A DNA stretch of 64,000 nt, taken from assembly GCF_001650195.1 (NCBI RefSeq), contig NZ_LXYR01000008.1, forward strand, positions 62,001 through 126,000, written 5' to 3'. Below the pieces are notes generated by a model. That model had not been told where the DNA came from. It saw nothing but the letters and a program-made list of their open reading frames with translations, and ran no database searches. How positions within the stretch are numbered: the stretch's first letter is position 1; the number at the start of each line of letters is the position of its first letter. Shown here one piece after another: positions 27,715-36,755 of the stretch. Made by a program: the position numbers and the translations under genes. Origin of the DNA: Phormidesmis priestleyi BC1401 (GTDB lineage: Bacteria; Cyanobacteriota; Cyanobacteriia; Leptolyngbyales; Leptolyngbyaceae).

Positions 27715-28591
27715 ATGGAAGCCATTGTACAGAGCCTACTGACGAAAGTGGGCGTTTTCGCAAACTGCAAGTGACCTTTTTCGTGATGTTGTTTTCGACA
27801 ATGCTGATTGTGTGTGGCAACGTCAACTTCACGACCCTGAGCCGGTATCGTGAGGTGAATGAGAAACCGTATCGACGACGCTTTGAGAAAGCGTTTGAGT
27901 TTCTGCCCTTCAACGTCGAACTGGTGAACCTGGCGATCGCCCCCAGCAGTCGATTGCTGTGCGTCATGGACGCTTCATTTTTGCCCAAGAGTGGGAAAGC
28001 CACAGCAGGACTTGACCGCTCGTGGAATGGTTGTGCCAGTCGGGTGGACAGAGGCTTAGAGGTGTCGGTGATTAGAGTGGTGGCGGTTGAAACCGCTACA
28101 GCACATGCCCTATCCGCTCAACAAACCCTGACTCATTCCGAGTTACCCACTGAGATCACTCGAATGAATCAGTCTCTCTAAGCTGACCCTCATTATTTAA
28201 CTTGATAGCCTGCCCACTATGGGAAATGTGTTTCCGATGCTAGCTTGGGCAAAATAAATGTCGGTCAGCTTATCACCTCAAACAGGGGCGGCAGATGCGG
28301 ATGCCCCAGGTCTAGCACTTGGCAGATAGTGCCTATGGCAAGGAAAAGGAAGGCTTTATCACAGGTGTGATGCAGTTGAAGTCAAGTCCAGGACGTTGCC
28401 AAGTTCGACTTTTCTCCCCATGCGTCTCTGGTGACTCTTCCCTTTGTGCTCTCAGTGAGAAGTGTCAAACGCCGTGCCCTCACCATTCATCTGCTCGACC
28501 GCTTCAGACTTGGAGCCGACTGCGATTAAATCTCACCTCAATTATCAAACCTTTCTGTCCTACGGCTCGATCGCTGCATAAAATCGTCTAG
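27715..28591 (+). mobile_element. Decayed DDE transposase (IS4-like), several frameshifts and a deletion
   Basis: The start codon ATG 27715 opens MEAIVQSLLTKVG, which stops after 19 codons. A frame change near 27755 continues as RKLQVTFFVMLFSTMLIVCGNVNF, and this frame then holds VMDASFLPKSGK with the first catalytic aspartate. It ends at 28181. After about 140 bp a third frame carries LADSAYGKEKEGFITGVMQL with the second aspartate, and the rest is scrambled. The third catalytic acidic residue is not recoverable. Family assignment (IS4-like DDE) is moderate. The element separates rfbC from the broken methyltransferase gene. Confidence 0.75.
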
Positions 28592-28716
28592 AGCATTGTA
28601 GATTAAGTGTAAAAGTAGCAGACTATCTTCTGAGAAAAATGACGTTACAAGAAAGTGCCAGTTGTTGTAATGTTCTACATTAAGCTTCTAGGCTGACCTA
28701 AGCCCCGTACTTTTTG

Positions 28717-29518
28717 ATGAGGTTTAATTCTGTTCACAAATTCTATAGGAGCTATAAATTCATGTTCGTTGAAATTCACCCGGCACTTCTTCGGAAAATC
28801 GCAACTGATTCCGAACGCATCCCTTCGCTGTACTACTCTGACCATGCCCTGGTTTGCCAGTTCTTTTGGATGCGGCTGAAGTTGCTTTATGCGTTGATTT
28901 CAAAGAGCGTGAACTCTCAAGCCACTTGTCTCGACTTTGGGGGTGGAGGGGGTGTATTTTTTCCAACGTTAGCCAGATATTTTCAGCGAGTAGTTTTTAT
29001 CAATAGTCCGGACAGTTTTGAATCGCCAACGGCAGAATGCGGGTTTGAGCCTCCTCGGCGCGGTCAGATGCTGACGGTAGAATGCGGGGTTCAGCCTCTG
29101 CCTCGAAAATTGTCCGGACTATTGTTTTATTGACCTAGAAGATAAAGAGGCTAGATCTGTCGTTGAACAGTTTGACCTAAAAAATGTCCGCCTAATCAAA
29201 AGTGATATTGCCAAAGGGGATTTAGAGGATGCTTCATTTGATATCGTGATCGCAGCAGATGTCTTGGAACACTTTCAAGATTTATCGTTTCCGGTCAGCG
29301 TGATTAAGAGATGGTTGAAGAATGACGGACGTTTATATACCTCTCTTCCGACAGAAAACTGGATTTATACTTCCCTAAGGAAAGTGTTTGGCGTTCAAAA
29401 ACCTGAAGATCATTATCATACTGGTTACGAGGTTGAACGATATCTTCAGAGCAATGGCTTTAAGCCTATTAGAAAGAAATTTGTGCCGCTAGTGATAATT
29501 TGTTTCCTTTATTCTTAG
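28717..29518 (+). pseudogene. SAM-dependent methyltransferase interrupted by a miniature element
   Basis: The two halves are the N part (ending LARYFQRVVFI) and the C part (DLEDKEARSVVEQFDLKNVRLIKSDI...). They are separated by a 124-bp insertion plus a 6-bp duplication. Removing those 130 bp restores an uninterrupted class I methyltransferase with the motif CLDFGGGGGVFFPTLARYF, the acidic IDLED loop, and VLEHFQDL. As it stands the reading frame runs into the insert and stops after about 139 codons. The substrate is likely a sugar or lipid of the surface polysaccharide, by location only. ATG 28717 or ATG 28762 could be the start. Confidence 0.85.
29001..29124. mobile_element. 124-bp miniature inverted-repeat element with 6-bp target duplication
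   Basis: The ends are CAATAGTCCGGACAGTTTT and its inverse AAAATTGTCCGGACTATTG: 19-bp inverted repeats with one mismatch. The flanks 28995-29000 and 29125-29130 are both TTTTAT. Inside are two direct copies of a 25-bp unit (29029-29053 and 29074-29098; 22 of 25 match). No coding capacity. The surrounding gene is intact if the insert is removed, so this is a recent, well-preserved insertion. Confidence 0.9.
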
Positions 29519-29612
29519 TAACTGAATGGCGAAGGTTGTAGCTAGGCTAGTGAGCGTAATGCATACTAAGCGCAATCTATGTTACTCTAAATTGCGCCGA
29601 AATAATGTGTAG

Positions 29613-31046
29613 GTGAGAATAGTGAAAAAGAACAGGGACTTCTCTTCATTGAATGAACTCTTCAAAGGTTCAGAGGGAGCCTTTTTAACACTTTCCTTAA
29701 TATTTGGACTGATGTTTCTGATTGTTCTTCCGCCATTGCAAGCACCCGATGAACATGCACATTTCTTTCGAGCCTATCAGCTAACTGATGGCAAAATTAT
29801 CGCTGACGTGTTAACAGAAAAAAAAGATCGTGAGGAAAGAGCAACCTATCTAGGCGGAGGAGCATTGCCTTCGAGCGTGATCAGAACAGCAACCGTCTGG
29901 GCTGGTCGTATTCCGGGTCATTCAAGTGAGAAAGTAAAAAATGAACAATTCTTGGAAACTTGGGCAATGCCTTTAGAGGCAGAGAAAACGACTCGTGACG
30001 TGTTTAATTCGGCACCTTATAGTCCTATTCCATACATTCCACAAATGATTGGAATTGCTTTTGGAAAGCTTTTCAATCTTCCTCCCCTCTGGCTCACTTA
30101 CTTAGGCAGATTTGCGAATTTAGTCATTGCAACACTTATTACCTTTGTTTCGATCAAAGTTTTACCTATATATAAATGGGTTTTCTTTCTACTGGCGCTA
30201 ACCCCAATGGCACTCTCTCAGAGAGCTTCTTTATCCGCAGACGCTGTACTAAATGGCGTTTCCTTTCTACTGATTGCCACGATTATCAACTGCGCATTTA
30301 ATTCTAAAAAAGTTAAAGTATTAGCTAAAGATGTTGCACTGATTTCATTGGGAGGTATTCTTGTATCTTTGTCCAAGATAGTCTATTTGCCGTTTGTATT
30401 ACTATTCTTCCTAATTCCAAGGCATAAGTTTGATACTCGAAAAAATTATTGGTTGTCGTTTCTATTTTTGATTTTGTCTAATGTCTCGATTTGTTTCTTG
30501 TGGAATTTATCTGTAAAACATTTGGGAGTGCCCGTCTCTAGAATAACGGGTGCTTCGATTGAAGGACAAGTCGAGTATCTATACTCTCACCCACTAATGG
30601 TTTTCAGCATCGCCTGGAACACATTGCAAAATATCAGATTTATTTTGGATTCGTTCATTGGCATTCTTGGTTCTCTAGATACTCCCATTCCAACGATCAC
30701 GGTGCTCTCCTATCAAGTCATACTGGTGCTAGTTGCACTGGTCAGTAACCAGGCTGGCATTGTCATTTCACTATCAAGTAAGCTCACAATTCTCTTTGTT
30801 CTGGGAGCTACGGTTACCCTAATTCACTTACTGATGTATTTGGTATGGACAACAGTCGGCGGGACAGACGTTTTAGGCGTTCAAGGTCGCTATTTTATAC
30901 CAACTTCTCCGTTATTTTTCTTGCTGCTGTATAATCAGCGGTTTTCCTTCGATATTTCCGAGAAAAGCTTTCAGCGTTTGATCATTTATTACTCTGTTTT
31001 TGCTCTGCTAAGCAGTTTGATTGCGATGATAGCTCGCTACTATTAA
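29613..31046 (+). CDS. DUF2142 multi-spanning membrane protein
   Basis: A 477-aa protein with GTG start and roughly ten membrane helices. The first helix region (LTLSLIFGLMFLIVLPPLQAPDEHAHFFRAYQL) carries the PxQAPDEHxHxxRAY motif that marks DUF2142, a group related to GT-C-fold membrane enzymes and found in surface-polysaccharide loci. The conserved acidic DE pair on the first outer loop is where GT-C enzymes keep catalytic residues. Function as a lipid-linked sugar transferase is inferred. Codon use is AT-richer than in the flanks, and no HIP1 site occurs in it. Confidence 0.8.
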   Translation: MRIVKKNRDFSSLNELFKGSEGAFLTLSLIFGLMFLIVLPPLQAPDEHAHFFRAYQLTDGKIIADVLTEKKDREERATYLGGGALPSSVIRTATVWAGRIPGHSSEKVKNEQFLETWAMPLEAEKTTRDVFNSAPYSPIPYIPQMIGIAFGKLFNLPPLWLTYLGRFANLVIATLITFVSIKVLPIYKWVFFLLALTPMALSQRASLSADAVLNGVSFLLIATIINCAFNSKKVKVLAKDVALISLGGILVSLSKIVYLPFVLLFFLIPRHKFDTRKNYWLSFLFLILSNVSICFLWNLSVKHLGVPVSRITGASIEGQVEYLYSHPLMVFSIAWNTLQNIRFILDSFIGILGSLDTPIPTITVLSYQVILVLVALVSNQAGIVISLSSKLTILFVLGATVTLIHLLMYLVWTTVGGTDVLGVQGRYFIPTSPLFFLLLYNQRFSFDISEKSFQRLIIYYSVFALLSSLIAMIARYY

Positions 31047-31072
31047 TAACAACCTCTTTCATCTATCACCGA

Positions 31073-32152
31073 ATGATTCAACCTCGATCGTGCCTCGAAG
31101 CCTGTAATTGCCCAATGAGAAAGCTAGATATAATTGCCGTTGTAATTCCTTGCTATAAGGTGCAATTGTTCATTCTGCCTCTCATTGAGCAGATTGGGCA
31201 AGAAATCGATCTGATTTATGTGGTAGATGATGCTTGTCCACATTCAACAGGTCAATATGTGCAGGAACATTGCCAAGACCAACGGGTGAAAGTGATTTTT
31301 CATCATAAAAATCAGGGAGTAGGTGGCGCGGTTATCTCTGGTTATCACCAAGCCCTTCAAGACGGTGCAAGTATTATCATTAAGATGGATGGAGATGGGC
31401 AAATGAACCCGTTTTTGATTCCTTTATTAATCAGCCCTATCGTTGGCGGCAAGGCGGATTATGTGAAGGGAAATCGATTTTTTGATTTGAATTTTTTGAA
31501 TACCATGCCCAAAATTCGGATTTTTGGCAACGCAGCTTTATCGTTGATTAGTAAAGTTTGCACGGGCTACTGGAACATCATGGACCCAACAAATGGATAT
31601 ACTGCAATTCATGCCAACATTCTTTATTTGATTCCCCTGCATAAACTAGACAAGCGTTATTTCTTTGAAAGCGACTTGCTGTTTCGTTTAAGCACAGTAC
31701 GGGCGGTTGTATTGGATGTGCCAATGCGGGCAAAATACGATGATGAGATCAGCAGCCTAAGAATTGGTAAGGTCGTTTGGGAATTTCCTAATAAATATTT
31801 GACACGACTGTTGAAACGAATTTTTTACACTTACTTTCTGCGGGATTTTAACGTAGGTTCAGTAGAATTGGTCGTAGGACTATTCTTGATTACGCTCGGC
31901 ACTCTATACGGAGGATATAACTGGTATTATAGTCTGACTTCTAGTGTGATCGCCACCAGTGGTACGGTCATGATTGCCGCTTTACCGATTATCTTAGGGT
32001 TTCAGTTGCTTCTGGCTGCTATTCACTATGATGTGATGAACGTTCCCAAAGAATCAATATATCGATTTTTGAAGGAACATGTCGCTATAAATGTAAACAG
32101 CGATAGAACTGGTAATATACAAAGCGAAGAAAATCGAATCAATCGAGAATAA
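31073..32152 (+). CDS. Glycosyltransferase family 2 with two C-terminal membrane helices (dolichyl-phosphate mannose synthase-like)
   Basis: A 359-aa protein. The GT2 core has IIAVVIPCYKVQLFILPLIEQI, VVDDACPHSTG and the acidic IIKMDGDGQMNP site, followed by GFRLR-like DPTNGYTAIHA and YFFESDLLFRLS. Two C-terminal hydrophobic helices (VELVVGLFLITLGTLYGG and TVMIAALPIILGFQLLLAAI) anchor it. This plan fits enzymes that charge a polyprenyl phosphate with a sugar. ATG 31115 (MRKLDII) is an alternative start. It lies 26 bp after the DUF2142 gene, and the pair may supply and use a lipid-linked sugar. Confidence 0.85.
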   Translation: MIQPRSCLEACNCPMRKLDIIAVVIPCYKVQLFILPLIEQIGQEIDLIYVVDDACPHSTGQYVQEHCQDQRVKVIFHHKNQGVGGAVISGYHQALQDGASIIIKMDGDGQMNPFLIPLLISPIVGGKADYVKGNRFFDLNFLNTMPKIRIFGNAALSLISKVCTGYWNIMDPTNGYTAIHANILYLIPLHKLDKRYFFESDLLFRLSTVRAVVLDVPMRAKYDDEISSLRIGKVVWEFPNKYLTRLLKRIFYTYFLRDFNVGSVELVVGLFLITLGTLYGGYNWYYSLTSSVIATSGTVMIAALPIILGFQLLLAAIHYDVMNVPKESIYRFLKEHVAINVNSDRTGNIQSEENRINRE

Positions 32153-32198
32153 TTGTCTTACACAAAAGACGCAGGTACGCCCATAAGAACTATTCAGA

Positions 32199-34805
32199 TC
32201 AAAGAACTTCGCTAAGAACAGACTGATAAAAGCTTTCTAGTTCTTCAACGTGCTTATCAATTTGACGAATCTGGTGAGGCGCTGTAGTGAGTTGTTTTTG
32301 ATATTTATCAGGTTCGCTATCTATTCTTTTGAGAATGATTGCCAGATCACTAATATTATCAGGAGAGAAGATGTTGCCATTAATTTCAGGAATGATGTCT
32401 TCAGCTAGTCCTCCTTTATTTGAAGCAACTACCCATACTCCCGCTAAAGTGGCTTCACGTGTTATTAAGCCAAAGCTTTCAGACCATAGTGAAGGTGCAA
32501 TTAATACATCAATGTCGCTAAAGTACTCTGGCATTCGCTCGGCTGATAACTTGGAAATAAATGTAACGCACGTACTTCCCCAGTATTCATGGCGTATCTT
32601 GTCTGAAGACATGGACAAGTCGATAACTGTTACCTCGCAATTTTGTAACTTTTCGGTAGTAATGGCATCCTTGAGGAAGTAATATCCTTTGTGAACGCAA
32701 ATTCCCCCAGCATAACCTAAACGTACTTTTTTATTAATAGATGGTTTGCGCGGAAGAACGGGTTGGGGTTTGATACCATTGCGGTTAACTTTTATTTGAG
32801 AGAAGCCATTAAGTCTATACAGCGCTGCCTGAGATTCAGAAACTGCTAGGATTAATTTGGCTTTGTTGAGGTATTTTGCCAGATAGCGATGACGCTGCAT
32901 TGAACTATTAATGTCGGTAGCATAACGAACGAGAACTAACGGATCATTTTGTTTATAGTCAACTTCCACACCGTTCTGATCCATCATGAATTGATAGTCG
33001 CAAATCCACCAGGCATCATGAACTGTAACCAGATAAGGTATGTTTAAGCGAACCGATACTTCTAGGATGGAAGCTGTTAATCTTTGGATGCAGTGAAAAT
33101 GAATTAGGTCTGGCTGGGTAAATTCTAGATATTGACGAAAGATTTCGTATACTGTTTTATCTTGATAGCGCCAATCGATCTTTGGATAAGGTGGCAGGCT
33201 AAGTTTGGTGACACAAACACCATCTTGGTTATACTCAGATAGCTCATAACCATTAGAATTATTGATATCGTAAGTGAATACGGAGATTTCATAGCGATCG
33301 CTATATTGGAGTTGCAGATGATCGATGATATTTTTTAACAGGAAGGTAGCTCCGCCTAAAGCCTGTGGAGGATATAAGACATTTACAAATAATAATTTTT
33401 GTTTTGGTTGACTTCTAGTGATTAAACCTGTTGAGATGGCTTTCTTTATACCTGAGTCGATAATCGATTTAAGATTGTTTGCCACTACTTCTGGCTTATA
33501 GTCGCGTATAGCCTTATCCTTTGCACCTAAAGCTATATTCTCGCGTATCTTTGCATTACCAACTAATAGGTTTAACTTGTCAAACCATTCTTCAGAAGTA
33601 TGGGCGATCATCACATCTACCCCATCCTCCAAAACCTCTAAATATGTTTGTGTAGCACTTACTACAGAAGGTACATCAACGGCTGCTGCTTCTAACCATT
33701 TAATTTCGCTCTTGCAATCATTAAATAAACTTTGTTCTAATGGTGCAATGTTGATATCAGCTTGCGATAAAAATTCCCAGTAGATATCTAAGTTATTTAA
33801 CAACTCAATTCTATCAATACGTTCGGCAAAAACAACAAGTTCTTTTGGTAACTTTAAATATCCAACAATAGTCAACCGAACGTTTGGATACTTTGCCATA
33901 ATCTGAGAGAGTGCAGGTGCAACTATCTGAAAATCAGCGTCGTGAGTTTTCGTTCCACTACCATAGAAAATCGATAGATAATCTCTATGAAGTTTTGCAG
34001 ACGAGGAGACTAAAAATTGTAAAATTGTCCTATCAAGAGCATTACGATGGCAAAAGCTAGTACTCCCGGTTACTTTCTCTATCTCTCGTGCTAAAGCTGG
34101 GGTGGAAACAATTGCAGAGTCACACAGTAGTAAGGCTTCTCGATAAAGTGCAACACCTTTAACTAAAGCTTTATATTCTTCAGGTGAAAGCTGTCCCTTG
34201 AGTTTTTCGTAGGATTTTGGATAAGATTCGCGGTCAAAAATAAGATCGTCAATATCAAAAAAAACAATTTTATTGAGAGATTTAGCGTATTCAATTGTCT
34301 GGACAACATCTGAGAATGCTGGTACTCGGTAGAAGATCACAACATGACAAAAGTGTATTAAGGAATTGGCTTTTTTATGATCACGCCAAGAAACCCAATT
34401 AACCTGACAGTTTAGTAGCTGTAATTGCTCTAATTTTTGTTGGACTCGGTAACGAAAGCATTGTGGAAGCGTCTCTTCTACAATGAGAAGAACGTTGGGG
34501 TTTTCGGGGACAAAGCGCGGTAAATTAATTTTGGGCAGTGAAGATTTGGGTATAAAGTTTTCCTCTGAGGATGATTGGGGTGAAATCTGAAGAGACTTTT
34601 TCAGCGCTAGTTGTTGAATTTTTTGTCGAAAATTAGTAAACCTTAGACGAGCTTTCCAAAATTTACTCGTTTCCATCCAAGCGAGGACACCTTGGCAGTG
34701 TGCTAAATCCCCTTGGGTTTGGTGGAGTTGGGCGCGCGATCGCTCTAGTTCCGCCCGTGTTTGCTGAAGTTGAGAGAGAAGGTCTTCTAATTCGCCGTGT
34801 ATCAT
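32199..34805 (-). CDS. Two-domain glycosyltransferase with N-terminal coiled coil
   Basis: An 868-aa protein. Residues 1-43 form a coiled coil (LEDLLSQLQQTRAELERSRAQLHQTQ), followed by the METSKFWKAR motif (44-53). A first GT4-like domain covers about 95-440 (IFYGSGTKTHDADF, DVPSVVSATQTYLEVLEDGVD). A second, fuller GT-B domain covers about 455-860, with ALGGATFLLKNII near its start and APSLWSESFGLITREATLAGVWVV bearing the E-x7-E motif. Such large proteins build or cap surface glycans. The same METSKFW motif closes the neighbouring methyltransferase. The codon usage is AT-rich. Confidence 0.82.
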   Translation of the reverse strand: MIHGELEDLLSQLQQTRAELERSRAQLHQTQGDLAHCQGVLAWMETSKFWKARLRFTNFRQKIQQLALKKSLQISPQSSSEENFIPKSSLPKINLPRFVPENPNVLLIVEETLPQCFRYRVQQKLEQLQLLNCQVNWVSWRDHKKANSLIHFCHVVIFYRVPAFSDVVQTIEYAKSLNKIVFFDIDDLIFDRESYPKSYEKLKGQLSPEEYKALVKGVALYREALLLCDSAIVSTPALAREIEKVTGSTSFCHRNALDRTILQFLVSSSAKLHRDYLSIFYGSGTKTHDADFQIVAPALSQIMAKYPNVRLTIVGYLKLPKELVVFAERIDRIELLNNLDIYWEFLSQADINIAPLEQSLFNDCKSEIKWLEAAAVDVPSVVSATQTYLEVLEDGVDVMIAHTSEEWFDKLNLLVGNAKIRENIALGAKDKAIRDYKPEVVANNLKSIIDSGIKKAISTGLITRSQPKQKLLFVNVLYPPQALGGATFLLKNIIDHLQLQYSDRYEISVFTYDINNSNGYELSEYNQDGVCVTKLSLPPYPKIDWRYQDKTVYEIFRQYLEFTQPDLIHFHCIQRLTASILEVSVRLNIPYLVTVHDAWWICDYQFMMDQNGVEVDYKQNDPLVLVRYATDINSSMQRHRYLAKYLNKAKLILAVSESQAALYRLNGFSQIKVNRNGIKPQPVLPRKPSINKKVRLGYAGGICVHKGYYFLKDAITTEKLQNCEVTVIDLSMSSDKIRHEYWGSTCVTFISKLSAERMPEYFSDIDVLIAPSLWSESFGLITREATLAGVWVVASNKGGLAEDIIPEINGNIFSPDNISDLAIILKRIDSEPDKYQKQLTTAPHQIRQIDKHVEELESFYQSVLSEVL

Positions 34806-34895
34806 TGGGTTTCATTCATAACAGCTAGTTCGCTCAGGTTCATCTATTGCAATATTTTGTTTTGTAGGAACAATGAATGTTGACTAAGATGAGGG

Positions 34896-36644
34896 TCAGC
34901 CTAGCTTGTGCTTAAAGCGGAACCACAGAGAACGCAGTCGCCAAAACTTGCTGGTTTCCATCGATCTGATTTGCTGGTGAGCACCTTCCAGGTTAGCTTG
35001 TAGGGTCTTGCACTCTTCTCTAACCTCTGTTAAAGATTCTTGCTGCTGCTGAGTGAGTTTGGTTGAATCAACCAATTCAAGCTGCGATCGCTGAAGTGCA
35101 GCCTGATCTGCTCGCCAGTCCTTTCGTAAGTGCACCAACAAATCATCTGAGGGATCAAGATAAGTAGAGTCTAAAGTCTCTAACAGAGGCTCAACCCGAT
35201 CGGAGCAAATCGCCACAAAATACAGCGGCGCTGGCAAACCGCTCACTCTATTAGACACCGCTTTGACATCTCCTGAGTAAGCTTTGATTTTGGTTTGGTT
35301 GCTACTGGTTAGAGAGGTAATCCAAGAACCAACAGCAAGCTTTTGCCCATAGGTATGAACTTGTTGAAAATGGCGCTTTAAGAGATCTAAAAATTCCTCA
35401 TAATAGAGTTCTTTAACATGAAAAGAATTGATGTCGCCGGGTTCGTCTGAATAAACGAGCCTATTTGGAGACGAAATAATCAAGAGTCCATCTGCCTTCA
35501 AGACTCGTTTGACCTCCTGCATCATTTCTTCATGCTGGTCATGATGTTCGATCGTTTCAAACGAAGTCACCACATCAACCGAGGCATCAGAGAGTGGAAT
35601 CGCGCTGCAAGAACCCACCAAAAAATTCAGATTGGTAAGGTGGCTATATTGTGTTCGAGCATGACTCACTGAATCTTGATCAATATCGACCCCAACCACC
35701 GAGGCGGCACCCTTTGCTAAGAGAGCACTCCCATAGCCTTCACCTGAGGCGATGTCCAGCACCGCAGCCTCACTGACAAAATCGAGTGCCAATCCATATC
35801 GGTGGAGATGCTCGTATTTAATAATGCCGTCGAGTTGAGGAATAAATCGCTCTCCAGTAAATTCCATCGCGGTTCTCTTTAAATGGGGGGTTAACTCTTG
35901 TTGAGAAAGCTGAGGAAACCTCAAATCATTATCTGATTTTAATGCCTTGATAGCTATTAAAGTTAATGCAGCAGGATACTCTAAAGCAACAATTCGGCAT
36001 TCCTCAAATCCAGCTTGGATTACTTGCTGCCAAGCATCGCTACCATACTCTGTGTAAACTAAAAAATCTTCTCGTCCCATTTTTGGATCACCATGATAGC
36101 TAGATGGTAAATCATGACGGGAGCGAGTTAGACGATCAAGAATCATTGGCACAGTGAATGCAAGCAGTCCACCCGGTTTTAAAACGCGATAGCACTCTGA
36201 TAGACCAACAACTGGGTCAGAAACATGTTCCAGCGTATCCGAGTGACAAACGATATCAAAGCTAGAGCTTTCATAGGGAAGATCCATCATATCAACGTTA
36301 GGATAAACCCCTAGAGAGTGTCTAGGCAACCGAGATAAAAATTGGGTGAGTGAGCCTGCTTCGTTAATTTCTAGTAGGTGTAGAGACTGAACTTCAGGCA
36401 TCTGAACAAACTCTGCAAACGTGCCTAAAAACTTGAAGTTGGACATCAGTGCCGAGGCAAGCGCCATTGATCGCAAGTTAGAGCCGCAGGTCTGGCAGTG
36501 AAACCCTTGTTGACGATCGATGTAGTCAACTTCCTCGCGACTCAACTCCCAATCTTTAATTAGACTCTCCCACAAAACAGGCGTAAAGGTCAGTTGAGTT
36601 GCGCCGCAGCACAAGCATCTAGAAATCAACGATCGTGACAGCAT
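34896..36644 (-). CDS. Tandem SAM-dependent methyltransferase with C-terminal coiled coil
   Basis: A 582-aa protein. A cysteine-rich start (CLCCG at about 10-14, then CQTCGSN near 50) looks like a small zinc-binding knuckle. A first methyltransferase domain contains LLEINEAGSLTQFL and DTLEHVSDPVVGLSECYRVLKPGG. A second (about 260-420) contains AVLDIASGEGYGSALLAKGAASVVGVDID and SFETIEHHDQHEEM. The C terminus is a coiled coil (about 500-560) closing with the METSKFWRLR motif. In ABC-exported O-antigens a coiled-coil methyltransferase can cap the chain and set its length; that role is inferred. Confidence 0.82.
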   Translation of the reverse strand: MLSRSLISRCLCCGATQLTFTPVLWESLIKDWELSREEVDYIDRQQGFHCQTCGSNLRSMALASALMSNFKFLGTFAEFVQMPEVQSLHLLEINEAGSLTQFLSRLPRHSLGVYPNVDMMDLPYESSSFDIVCHSDTLEHVSDPVVGLSECYRVLKPGGLLAFTVPMILDRLTRSRHDLPSSYHGDPKMGREDFLVYTEYGSDAWQQVIQAGFEECRIVALEYPAALTLIAIKALKSDNDLRFPQLSQQELTPHLKRTAMEFTGERFIPQLDGIIKYEHLHRYGLALDFVSEAAVLDIASGEGYGSALLAKGAASVVGVDIDQDSVSHARTQYSHLTNLNFLVGSCSAIPLSDASVDVVTSFETIEHHDQHEEMMQEVKRVLKADGLLIISSPNRLVYSDEPGDINSFHVKELYYEEFLDLLKRHFQQVHTYGQKLAVGSWITSLTSSNQTKIKAYSGDVKAVSNRVSGLPAPLYFVAICSDRVEPLLETLDSTYLDPSDDLLVHLRKDWRADQAALQRSQLELVDSTKLTQQQQESLTEVREECKTLQANLEGAHQQIRSMETSKFWRLRSLWFRFKHKLG

Positions 36645-36755
36645 GATTAAACTTGGAGCGTAAAAGACACATGAAAAGTTTGCTGGGGTTAGGGTTGTCT
36701 GATGATACCCATGAGAATGACTAAAGAACTCACATAAAATCTAATTACACTCAAT

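Noticed and set aside
28171-28290. Shared GCTGACCCTCAT at the end of the transposase fragment and near 34886
   Set aside because: Twelve bases match in opposite orientation, but no matching partner end or target duplication supports an insertion-sequence boundary.
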